DNA from: an uncultured Phycisphaerales bacterium
GTDB taxonomy: Bacteria; Planctomycetota; Phycisphaerae; Sedimentisphaerales; Anaerobacaceae
Assembly (NCBI GenBank): GCA_937927975.1
Contig: CALEZT010000273.1
Location: 1 to 8,078 of the forward strand
Direction of reading: 5' to 3'
Length of the DNA stretch: 8,078 nt
The position numbers were made by a program, and so were the translations under genes. The notes below the pieces were generated by a model. It was not told the DNA's origin. It saw nothing but the letters and a program-made list of their open reading frames with translations, and made no database searches. Below, one piece after another: positions 1 through 5,909 of the stretch; the first letter of the stretch is position 1, and the number at the start of each line of letters is the position of its first letter.

Positions 1-46
1 AGATCGTATTCGGTGACTGGAGTTCAGACGTGTGCTCTTCCGATCT
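1..46 (+). other. Illumina TruSeq-type adapter left on the contig end (not genomic)
   Basis: Bases 13-46 match the 34-base Illumina multiplexing Read 2 adapter exactly: they begin GTGACTGGAG and end CTCTTCCGATCT. Before this, AGAT at 1-4 fits the last bases of the P7 flow-cell primer, and the eight bases CGTATTCG at 5-12 sit where the i7 index goes. The order P7 tail, index, Read 2 adapter, insert is that of a library molecule, so genomic sequence starts at about 47. Read as DNA, the adapter supplies a false GTG start at 30 and a false N-terminal peptide MCSSDL in frame with the secretin. The other plus frame gets MLFRS. The adapter should be trimmed. Confidence 0.98.
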
Positions 47-1637
47 GGAAGGGGTGATTTCCAAGCTCGACAGTCCGATCGCCAATGTGGCCGACGTGAA
101 GGTGTTCCACCTGCAGTACGCGGATGCGACGAACACCGCGGAACTGATCAACGAGGTCTTCGGTCAGCAGAGCAGTTCGTCGTCTCGTTCGTCGCGAAAC
201 ACCCAGCAGAACCAGCAGGTCAGTTTCCAGCGAGGCGGCATGATGGGCGGAATGATGGGGGGCCGGGGCGGCATGATGGGCGGGCAGACCGGCCAAACGG
301 GTGCCGGCGGCGGCAGCATTTCCGACGTCTCGGTGATCGCTTCGGCCGACTCGCGGACCAACTCCGTCGTGGTCAGCGGTCCGCCGGAGACGCTGGAGAT
401 CATCGCCCAGATCATCAAGGAACTGGACGAGAACCCCGAGCAGGAGCGACGGATCTTCGTCTACCCCCTGGAGAACGCCAACGCGACCAACCTCATGACG
501 ATCCTGAACAATCTGTTCACGCAGATGGCTGCGCTACAGGCGCAGGGCACCAGCTCGCGGGGCACGCAGCAGTTCCAAGGCCAGGCGGCCCGCGGCACCA
601 CCGGACAGGCGGCCGGGGGGACGACGTCCGGCTCTTCCGATAGCGACGATTTGTCGGAAGAAACCTACTTCGAGGCCGATCCGAACACCAACTCCCTGCT
701 GTGTATGACCTCGACGAAGAACTACGAGAAGATCAAGCCGATCATCGAGGAGTTGGACCGCCCCGTGGGCCAGGTCCTCATCAAGGTCCTGTTCGCGGAG
801 GTGTCTCACAGCAACGCCGTGGATCTGGGGACCGAATTCTCCATGCTGAACGTTCGCAACGACGGCGGCAGCACCCAGAGTATCGGCGTCTTCGGCAAGC
901 CGACCACATTGGGCACCGAAGGAGGCATTTCGAGTCCGACGGGTCTGTCGATCCGAACGCTGCAAGGGGATCTGGACTTCACGTTGCGGGCCCTTCAGGA
1001 GACCGGAAAGCTGAACGTGTTGTCGCGTCCGTATGTCTTGACCCGAAACAATCAGATGGCGACGATCACCGTGGCCGAGGAAGTCCCGATCCCGACCGGC
1101 ACGACCACGGTGGCCGGACAGAGCCAGGTAACCATCGACTACCGCAGCGACATCGGTATCGTCCTTGAGGTGACGCCGTCGATCAACCCCAAAGGGCTGG
1201 TCAACATGACGGTCGTCCCCAAGATCACCACCCGCTCGGCGGAAAAAGTCCAGGTGTCCGAGACCCTCAGCGCGGAGGCATTCTCCACGCGTTCGGCCAG
1301 CACGAGGGTGGCGGTCCTGGATGGCCAAACGATCGTCATCGGCGGTCTGATCGAGGACCAGGTCAGCGAAAGCGTCAAGAAAGTGCCGCTGCTGGGCGAC
1401 ATCCCTGTGGCCGGGATGCTGTTCAGACGGACGATCACCAGCAAGTCGAAGACGGAATTGCTGATCTTCCTGACTCCCTACGTGGCGGAGATGCCGGAGG
1501 CGCTGGTGCCCATCGCCGAGCACGAGCGGTCCTTGAGCAACATCGACAAGGACCCGGAAGCGTCGAAGCTCTTCCAGAAACACATGGAGGCCATGAAGGG
1601 GCCGGCCAAGACCGCGACGGAAAGCGACGATAAATGA
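47..1637 (+). CDS. gspD: Type II secretion system secretin (GspD/PulD family), 5'-truncated
   Basis: This is the C-terminal part (about 529 residues) of an outer-membrane secretin, the multimeric gated channel through which folded proteins leave the cell in type II secretion; type IV pilus secretins are related. The first native codon is near 48. Two periplasmic N-domains are visible. The first spans about 96-440 (KVFHLQYADATNTAELI, then VIASADSRTNSVVVSG). The second spans about 453-770 (IFVYPLENANATNL, then ADPNTNSLLCMTS). Each is split by a low-complexity insert. The barrel domain follows, with LSRPYVLTRNNQMATI at about 1020-1070 and the secretin signature VPLLGDIPVAGMLF at 1383-1424, then ELLIFLTPYV. 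A short charged tail ends at TGA 1635-1637. The N0 domain and signal peptide are missing because the contig ends, not because the gene is broken. No pilotin or other gsp gene is in view. The family is clear; the exact subtype (T2SS against T4P) is less so. Confidence 0.93.
234..284 (+). repeat. Met-Met-Gly-Gly codon repeat inside the secretin
   Basis: A GGN-ATG-ATG-GGN unit occurs three times (237-248, 249-260, 270-281), with an intervening Arg-Gly. It encodes three GMMG blocks, giving six methionines within about 13 residues. The repeat lies in the longer Ser/Gln/Gly-rich insert at about 168-326. It keeps the reading frame and could expand or contract by slippage. Confidence 0.8.
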
Positions 1638-1669
1638 GTGATCCAGGCGGATCCTTGTGAAGATTGATT

Positions 1670-1712
1670 GGCGGCCTCGGCGGGTTCATGCTTGTCGAGG
1701 CCGCCTTGTTTT
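1670..1712 (+). terminator. Rho-independent terminator between convergent genes
   Basis: A perfect 10-bp inverted repeat, GGCGGCCTCG at 1670-1679 and CGAGGCCGCC at 1696-1705, has a 16-base loop and is followed by TTGTTTT at 1706-1712. It begins 33 bases after the secretin stop, so the T-rich side serves the secretin. On the minus strand, for the pseudopilin ending at 1737, the same stem is followed only by AATCAATCTT. It may work in both directions but is better on plus. Confidence 0.85.
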
Positions 1713-1736
1713 GGGCCGGAAACCACTGGCTGTCGG

Positions 1737-2492
1737 TTATGGCGCTTCGACCCCGCACCAGTAGCGGGAGGTATTGGCCTGGGCGGCTATCCATTCGGAG
1801 TGACCGTCGAAAAAGAGGTTGTTGCAGCCCTTGTTTCGGTGGCGGTCGCGGGCGACCCGGCGTGTGAGATTGTTGCCCACCGATTCCTGGCTGGACGCGG
1901 CCAGGTGGGTCACGGACCACACGTCCAGCAGATTGAATACCGAGGCGATGTCGAGGTCTTTTCGATTGAGGATCACCGGTCGCCAGGGGCCGGCCTCATT
2001 GTCCGCCAGGTAGACCCGCTCGGCGGGGCGCCCGATCCTGCTGAGTTTGGTCGGCGCATCCTTCTGTTTGCCCCTGTTGCCGGTCGCCAGGCCCGGGTCG
2101 TCGAGGTCCCATGCGTTGACGACATAGTCCACCGTCTGGTCCGCATTGCTCGCGTTGCCCGCTCCGAAACCCGTGCGGGGAAAGTCGGGGCACTGATAGA
2201 CGTCCACCTCGCGGTAGTCCTGGGCCGTCTTGTACTTCTCGCCCAGGTAGGGCATCAGCACCAGAAGCCACTTCACTTGATGATCCAGGGCGCGCGGGAT
2301 GAAGTCGTCGTGTTCCTGGGCATACATCTGCACCGCGATGCCCAGTTGTTTGAGATTGTTCAGGCAATAGACGGTCCGCGCCTGTTTGCGGGCCCGACTC
2401 AACGAAGGCAGGAGAATCCCCATCAGCAGGGCGATGATCGCGATCACGACCAGAAGCTCAATCAGTGTGAACGCCCTGTGCCTGTCCTGCAT
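1737..2492 (-). CDS. Type II secretion-type pseudopilin (planctomycete H-X-DG class)
   Basis: This 251-residue protein has a type IV pilin-like N-terminus: a short charged leader (MQDRHRA), then [16 protein letters not shown] at residues 8-23 as methylation site and membrane helix. Glu12 falls at +5 of the expected prepilin peptidase cut between Ala7 and Phe8. A globular domain follows, with FFDGHSEW near residues 227-234. His218 lies ten residues before Asp229-Gly230, close to the H-X9-DG pattern of planctomycete pseudopilins. Such proteins are inserted in the inner membrane, cleaved and N-methylated, and assembled into pseudopili or unknown fibres. The start at 2492 is preferred to an ATG at 2534: GGAG lies 8 bases upstream, the leader has the right length, and the promoter would place transcription start almost at 2534. 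Position -1 is Ala rather than the usual Gly. The gene stands alone and converges on the secretin gene; its substrate or partner is unknown. Confidence 0.88.
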   Translation of the reverse strand: MQDRHRAFTLIELLVVIAIIALLMGILLPSLSRARKQARTVYCLNNLKQLGIAVQMYAQEHDDFIPRALDHQVKWLLVLMPYLGEKYKTAQDYREVDVYQCPDFPRTGFGAGNASNADQTVDYVVNAWDLDDPGLATGNRGKQKDAPTKLSRIGRPAERVYLADNEAGPWRPVILNRKDLDIASVFNLLDVWSVTHLAASSQESVGNNLTRRVARDRHRNKGCNNLFFDGHSEWIAAQANTSRYWCGVEAP

Positions 2493-2500
2493 CGCAGCAT

Positions 2501-2504
2501 CTCC
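2501..2504 (-). promoter_or_regulatory. Shine-Dalgarno of the pseudopilin gene
   Basis: On the minus strand GGAG is followed by 8 bases and then the ATG at 2492. No comparable purine run precedes the ATG at 2534, so this site decides the start. Confidence 0.65.
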
Positions 2505-2542
2505 ATATTGAAGAAAAACCACCGAGTTCGTCATGTCCCACC

Positions 2543-2551
2543 ATTATAGCA
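2543..2551 (-). promoter_or_regulatory. Extended -10 promoter of the pseudopilin gene
   Basis: The minus strand reads TGCTATAAT: a perfect TATAAT with the TG of an extended -10. The best -35 candidate is weak (TGCACA, 18-base spacer, 4 of 6 matches). Transcription would start near 2536, giving a leader of about 44 bases before the ATG at 2492. The remaining bases up to the LamG gene stop at 2692 hold no gene I can support. Confidence 0.65.
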
Positions 2552-2662
2552 GATGCGTGGGCCGAATGTGCAGAAGTCCGATCTCATACGGGAACGATCG
2601 TCTCATGAGGACCGCATGAACCCTTTCTGTCGTTGCCTGCGATGCCCCGGCGAAAGGACGAT

Positions 2663-2678
2663 CCTCCACTCTGGGAGG
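2663..2678 (-). terminator. Possible weak hairpin terminator after the LamG gene
   Basis: CCTCC and GGAGG are separated by six bases and lie 13 bases past the LamG gene stop. On the minus strand they are followed by ATCGTCCTTT, which is a poor U-tract. The stem is only 5 bp, so this may be chance. Confidence 0.3.
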
Positions 2679-2691
2679 TCGGGCCGTTCGA

Positions 2692-4596
2692 CTACGGCTG
2701 GGCGGTGACCTCGCGGTAGATATCGCTGATATGAATCGGGTTCAGCGCCGCAGGGTAGATGCGGATGTCGTCCAGCAGGCCATGGAAGGGGGTGTCCGTC
2801 GGGAGCCGCGGCGACCCGAGGCTCAGCCTGTCGACGAACTCGGCCCCGATCGGATGCTCGGCCGTCTCGTAAACGATCTGCAGCGTCCCATCGACGTACA
2901 GCCGCACGTCGCTGGTGCGGGGGCTTCCGGGGACAAGCGGGTCGAGGACCGCCGCGATATGGCGCCAGCGGCCGTCGCCGACCAGTCGGGTCGCCACGGC
3001 GTATCCTTGGCCGCAGGAGAACCTCAGCCTTCGGGAAGCGTCGGCTCTCAGTACCCAGGAATCGTCCAAGGTCGGCCCTTCCCAGGCGAGAATCACCTGG
3101 TCCGCGGCGGGTCTTTGCGGAAACTTGACCCAGGCCATAATTGTGCGAGGGGCGTCGCCGGCGACTGTGGGACAGGGGGCGATCGTCACAGCGTCGTCGA
3201 TCCCGTCGAACTGCAGTGCGCCGCCGACGATACCGGCCACCCACTGGGAATCGTCCTGGGGGAAGTTGTGAAGGACGCCTGCGTGCCGGCCTCGTTCATC
3301 GACCAGGACGGCGCCCGTCGCGTCGTCCAGACGCCAGTGTGCCACGGGAGCCGGAAGTCCGCCTTCCTGCCGCCATTGGGTTGCCAGGGTGGCGAAGTCG
3401 CGGAAGTCGATCCGGTCATCCGCCGTCGGAGGCGCGTCGCAAGCAGGGTTCCAGCAAGGCTCGCCCGGTTCGCTGAGCCAGGAGGCGGAGACCGCCGCGA
3501 GGTCGTTCATGTCCACGGTTCCATCCCCTGTGGCGTCCTGCGGCGTCGAGCGATCGACGCGGAAGACATACGTCCGTGCGAATCGGATCTGTTCCCCCGG
3601 CGCCAGCGTGACCTGGATGAACTGCTCAGGCGAGACCTGGTAATCGGTAACCCAGATGCCCACGAAGGCCGCCGGGACGGAGGCCTCGATCGTCATGCGC
3701 TGGCGGGTGTCGAAGAAGTCCACGCCAAACCGGTCCGGGCCTGTATACCCGTCGGGCTTGTAGACCCAGATCTTGGGGACGCCGGAGGCGCGATCGGTGT
3801 ATTCGATCGCGTTGGCGATTCGAATCGTGGTCGGCTGGGCCGCCGCCGAGATGGCTCTGACCTTGGCAGGGGGCTGCCACGGCAAGACCTCCGGCATGGT
3901 CGTGATGTCGTACGGGAACGAGAGCCTCACGTTGGGGCCCACGCCTCTGCCGCTGAACGACAGGAAGTTGTGCAGGTACTGCTCGGTCGTGAACGTCTTG
4001 GTTCCCGTGTTAATCAGCAGGTACTTCATGACGATGCGGTCGTTCTTGACGACCACCTCCTCCTCCAGACGGCAGGAATAGCCGTTGGCGGTTCCTGCCA
4101 GCGTCTGGACGAAATACACGCGGTCCGGCCCCCACGTCGCCGTCGTGCGCGCCAGTTCGATCACGGGATACGACGTGCTGAAGTTGTAGGCGGCTCCGTC
4201 CCGCCGGAGAATGCCGACGCCGATCTTGAGGAACGGGGAGCCGGGGGCGCCTTCATTGTAGCCCGGCGGGTCCGGCTGGAAGGCCTCCTGCCCGATATCG
4301 AATTCCATCGGAAGGCCGCCGAGATAACCCAGGGCTCCTCCGGCGATCGGCGAGTAAAGAAATTCCTGCCCCTGGAGTTGGGCACGCAGCACGTTGCCGA
4401 TCGGGGAGAACCTCAATCCCTTGTTCCAGAGGCACTGGCCGGATTGAGGATCGCCGATTTCCACGACCAGAGGGCCGCTGCGCAACAGCCGCGTCCCGGC
4501 ATGGACCGGCAGAGGCTGGCCCGCGGTTGGACGGGAGAGGGCGGACAGCAAGAGGGATGCTGCGACGGCGGCTCGAACCACGACAGATCTCGGCAT
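2692..4596 (-). CDS. Secreted protein: mutarotase-like beta-sandwich, dockerin-like pair, LamG domain
   Basis: This is a 634-residue exported protein. Residues 1-26 are a signal peptide (basic MPRSVVVR, hydrophobic AAVAASLLLSAL, likely cut after PTAG). Residues 30-345 form a beta-rich region with KYLLINTGTKTFTTEQYLHNF near 191-211, reminiscent of galactose mutarotase-like carbohydrate-active folds; this is a resemblance, not an identification, and no catalytic residues can be assigned. Residues 354-408 are dockerin-like: the first loop DATGDGTVDMND is a good calcium loop (Asp354, Asp358, Asp362, Asp365), while the second (near DDRIDFRD) is degenerate. Residues 418-628 are a LamG/concanavalin-like jellyroll, from VAHWRLDD through GGALQFDGIDDAV and LYVDG to GLLDDIRIY. 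The start at 4596 is chosen over ATG 4674 because AAGGAG lies 8 bases upstream and the signal peptide begins there. A role in polysaccharide binding or processing outside the cell is inferred. Its own promoter lies upstream, so it is probably transcribed apart from the CBS genes. Confidence 0.85.
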   Translation of the reverse strand: MPRSVVVRAAVAASLLLSALSRPTAGQPLPVHAGTRLLRSGPLVVEIGDPQSGQCLWNKGLRFSPIGNVLRAQLQGQEFLYSPIAGGALGYLGGLPMEFDIGQEAFQPDPPGYNEGAPGSPFLKIGVGILRRDGAAYNFSTSYPVIELARTTATWGPDRVYFVQTLAGTANGYSCRLEEEVVVKNDRIVMKYLLINTGTKTFTTEQYLHNFLSFSGRGVGPNVRLSFPYDITTMPEVLPWQPPAKVRAISAAAQPTTIRIANAIEYTDRASGVPKIWVYKPDGYTGPDRFGVDFFDTRQRMTIEASVPAAFVGIWVTDYQVSPEQFIQVTLAPGEQIRFARTYVFRVDRSTPQDATGDGTVDMNDLAAVSASWLSEPGEPCWNPACDAPPTADDRIDFRDFATLATQWRQEGGLPAPVAHWRLDDATGAVLVDERGRHAGVLHNFPQDDSQWVAGIVGGALQFDGIDDAVTIAPCPTVAGDAPRTIMAWVKFPQRPAADQVILAWEGPTLDDSWVLRADASRRLRFSCGQGYAVATRLVGDGRWRHIAAVLDPLVPGSPRTSDVRLYVDGTLQIVYETAEHPIGAEFVDRLSLGSPRLPTDTPFHGLLDDIRIYPAALNPIHISDIYREVTAQP

Positions 4597-4604
4597 GGCT
4601 TCCA

Positions 4605-4610
4605 CTCCTT
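4605..4610 (-). promoter_or_regulatory. Shine-Dalgarno of the LamG protein gene
   Basis: On the minus strand AAGGAG is followed by 8 bases and then the ATG at 4596. This is a near-ideal site and fixes the start, discarding the 26 extra residues that an ATG at 4674 would add before the signal peptide. Confidence 0.8.
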
Positions 4611-4680
4611 CCGAAAGTCGCACGCGACAGGCGCCCGGTGCGACGGACCCTCGGCGTCTGCACGAGTTGGACACCCAACC

Positions 4681-4689
4681 ATTGTACCA
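4681..4689 (-). promoter_or_regulatory. Extended -10 promoter of the LamG protein gene
   Basis: The minus strand reads TGGTACAAT, an extended -10 with five of six TATAAT matches. I see no convincing -35 at 16-18 bases. Transcription would start near 4674, leaving a leader of about 78 bases. The missing -35 would suit an activated promoter, and a dyad lies just upstream. Confidence 0.55.
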
Positions 4690-4734
4690 CTTGCCCGGCG
4701 TAAACGGTAGAGCGATGTCTTTGTCGTCGGAGGT

Positions 4735-4747
4735 GTGACCCGGTCAC
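4735..4747. promoter_or_regulatory. Perfect 13-bp dyad, candidate operator
   Basis: GTGACC and GGTCAC flank a single C. The centre at 4741 is about 67 bases upstream of the inferred LamG gene transcription start, where activators often bind. It can also be read as TGTGA-N5-TCAC, which resembles CRP/FNR-family half-sites, but the usual CRP spacer is 6. No second copy of the dyad is evident in the window. It lies about 100 bases beyond the CBS operon's end, so a link to that operon is less likely. The rest of the 252-base gap 4597-4848 holds no gene I can support. Confidence 0.45.
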
Positions 4748-4795
4748 TGCTACGCCAAGCAGGCCTCCAGAAGGCAGGGATACAGTCAAATGCGT

Positions 4796-4812
4796 GGGGA
4801 CCGGTTCTCCCC
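4796..4812 (-). terminator. Possible hairpin after the CBS operon
   Basis: GGGGA and TCCCC flank a 7-base loop, 36 bases after the stop of the second CBS gene. On the minus strand they are followed by ACGCATTTG, which lacks a real U-tract. It is a weak candidate for the end of the operon. Confidence 0.3.
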
Positions 4813-4848
4813 TGGGGTTGCAGAGCAGACAGCGATGGCAAGGCGTCG

Positions 4849-5229
4849 CTACGTCAGGGGCGAGGTGATGTACTTGATGATATCTCGACGGCTGACGATG
4901 CCGACCAGCTTGCCGTCCGCCAGGATCGGCACCCGGCGAAAATCGCTGTTCATCAGGCATTCGCAGATCGCGATGAAATCGTCCTCGACGTTGAACGCGA
5001 CGACCTCCCGCGTCATGTACTGCTCGACGGTGCCGCAGGCGTAGCGGACGTCGGCCAGCAGGGCGAGAATGTCCTTTTCCGTGACGATGCCCGCCAGGGT
5101 GCCGTCGTGGTTCACAACGGGCAATCCGGTGATGTCGTTGGCGACGAGCAGCTCGATCAATTCGGTGATGGGCGTGTCGCGGGTCACGCTGACCACGTCG
5201 GTCGACATGATGGTCCTGGTTTCATACAT
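4849..5229 (-). CDS. Stand-alone CBS-pair protein, second gene of operon
   Basis: This 126-residue protein is little more than two CBS domains (about 7-60 and 71-123), a Bateman module. Each ends in the G-I-V-[ST]-x-x-D motif whose Asp usually contacts the ribose of a bound adenine nucleotide: GIVTEKD (Asp53) and GIVSRRD (Asp116). No enzyme or membrane domain is attached, so it is probably a soluble cytoplasmic sensor acting on an unknown partner. ATP, AMP, SAM or NAD are the ligands known for the family. The ATG at 5229 is chosen because GAGG lies 8 bases upstream and the first CBS domain begins directly. An in-frame ATG at 5415 would add 62 residues of shadow sequence from the neighbour's gene. 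It follows the paralogue at 5240-5662 with a 10-base gap. Confidence 0.88.
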   Translation of the reverse strand: MYETRTIMSTDVVSVTRDTPITELIELLVANDITGLPVVNHDGTLAGIVTEKDILALLADVRYACGTVEQYMTREVVAFNVEDDFIAICECLMNSDFRRVPILADGKLVGIVSRRDIIKYITSPLT

Positions 5230-5237
5230 GGGATTCG

Positions 5238-5241
5238 CCTC
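5238..5241 (-). promoter_or_regulatory. Shine-Dalgarno overlapping the upstream gene's stop
   Basis: On the minus strand the sequence TGAGG holds both the TGA of the first CBS gene (5240-5242) and the GAGG that serves the second gene 8 bases before its ATG. This layout favours translational coupling of the two paralogues. Confidence 0.6.
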
Positions 5242-5662
5242 AGAAAACCAGTTCGAGGATGCTGTCCCGCAGGAGGCGGTCTTCGTTCCGGAGCTCCCGC
5301 ATGTGCCGGATGATGTCGCACCGGCTGATGATCCCGACGAGCCGGCCCTGATTGAGGATCGGCGCCCGGCGGAAGTTCCGGGTCCGCAGGGCTTCGGCCA
5401 CCTCGGCCAGATCACTCTCCTGATCGAACCAGACGACGTCGCGGGTCATGAAGTCCCGGACCATGCCGGGCCTGTCCTGCATCGTGTACAGCAGGGCCAG
5501 AACGTCCTTTTCCGTGATGATGCCCACCAGTTGCTCGTGCTCATCCACAACCGGCAGGCCAGTCACTTCATTGGTCGCCATCACGCGGATCGCAGCGTAG
5601 ATGTCCTCGTCGTCGCGAACGCTGATGACGTGGCGGCTCATGACTTCTCTTGCTTTGGCCAT
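5240..5662 (-). CDS. Stand-alone CBS-pair protein, first gene of operon
   Basis: This 140-residue protein has two CBS domains (about 7-60 and 71-121) and a short charged, helical-looking tail (MRELRNEDRLLRDSILELVF) that its paralogue lacks. The nucleotide-contact motifs are GIITEKD (Asp53) and GIISRCD (Asp116). The two proteins align without gaps over their first 120 residues, with 56 identities by hand count, so they arose by tandem duplication. The ATG at 5662 has GGAGG (5671-5675 on minus) 8 bases upstream, an excellent ribosome site. They could form a hetero-oligomer with different ligand preferences; this is inference. Known relatives include stand-alone CBS proteins of stress or dormancy responses, but nothing here ties this pair to a pathway. 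Confidence 0.9.
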   Translation of the reverse strand: MAKAREVMSRHVISVRDDEDIYAAIRVMATNEVTGLPVVDEHEQLVGIITEKDVLALLYTMQDRPGMVRDFMTRDVVWFDQESDLAEVAEALRTRNFRRAPILNQGRLVGIISRCDIIRHMRELRNEDRLLRDSILELVF

Positions 5663-5675
5663 GTATCGGACCTCC

Positions 5676-5868
5676 AGGCACCGTGCAGACTCATCGACCT
5701 TTCAGACTTTCAGCATTCGCTCTATCGGCATAGGCAGGGTGGACGATAACCCAGCCGGAGGGATTTCCAGGTCGCACTGCCCCTGCGTGCCTGGGATGAG
5801 TGCGGGAGCGGAGGACCTCTTCGGTTATCGGGCCAGGATTCCGCGAACCCCCGTGGCGCGGTGGGCCG
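5676..5868. other. Divergent intergenic region between the CBS operon and the protease
   Basis: It contains no coding sequence I can support; the open frames crossing it belong to shadows. The CBS promoter must lie here, but I see no good -10 on the minus strand. An imperfect dyad at 5767-5794 (CCAG, 3-base bulge, GCAC, 9-base loop, GTGC, CTGG) may be an operator or chance. Confidence 0.5.
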
Positions 5869-5874
5869 TATAAA
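5869..5874 (+). promoter_or_regulatory. Candidate -10 of the protease gene
   Basis: TATAAA (five of six matches to TATAAT) lies 35 bases before the ATG at 5910, giving a leader of about 29 bases. There is no clear -35 and no TG extension, so this is a modest candidate. Confidence 0.4.
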
Positions 5875-5909
5875 TGATGGCAATCCGCTCTATTTGAAGA
5901 GGTGAAACG

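Noticed and set aside
30..47. GTG at 30 as the start of the secretin
   Set aside because: The start codon and the following five residues are adapter sequence, and the family needs at least an N0 domain and signal peptide before this point.
534..1583. A 349-codon minus-strand frame opposite the secretin
   Set aside because: Composition is Arg/His/Asp-rich without motifs; the plus strand encodes unmistakable secretin signatures.
1668..2549. A 293-codon plus-strand frame opposite the pseudopilin
   Set aside because: It begins inside the terminator hairpin and has no family signature; the minus strand carries FTLIE and FFDGH.
2731..4710. A 659-codon open frame on the plus strand across almost the whole LamG gene
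   Set aside because: It is antisense to a gene with a signal peptide, good ribosome site and clear domains. Its own product is Arg/Asp/Gly-rich with no recognisable motif, as expected of GC-rich shadow frames.
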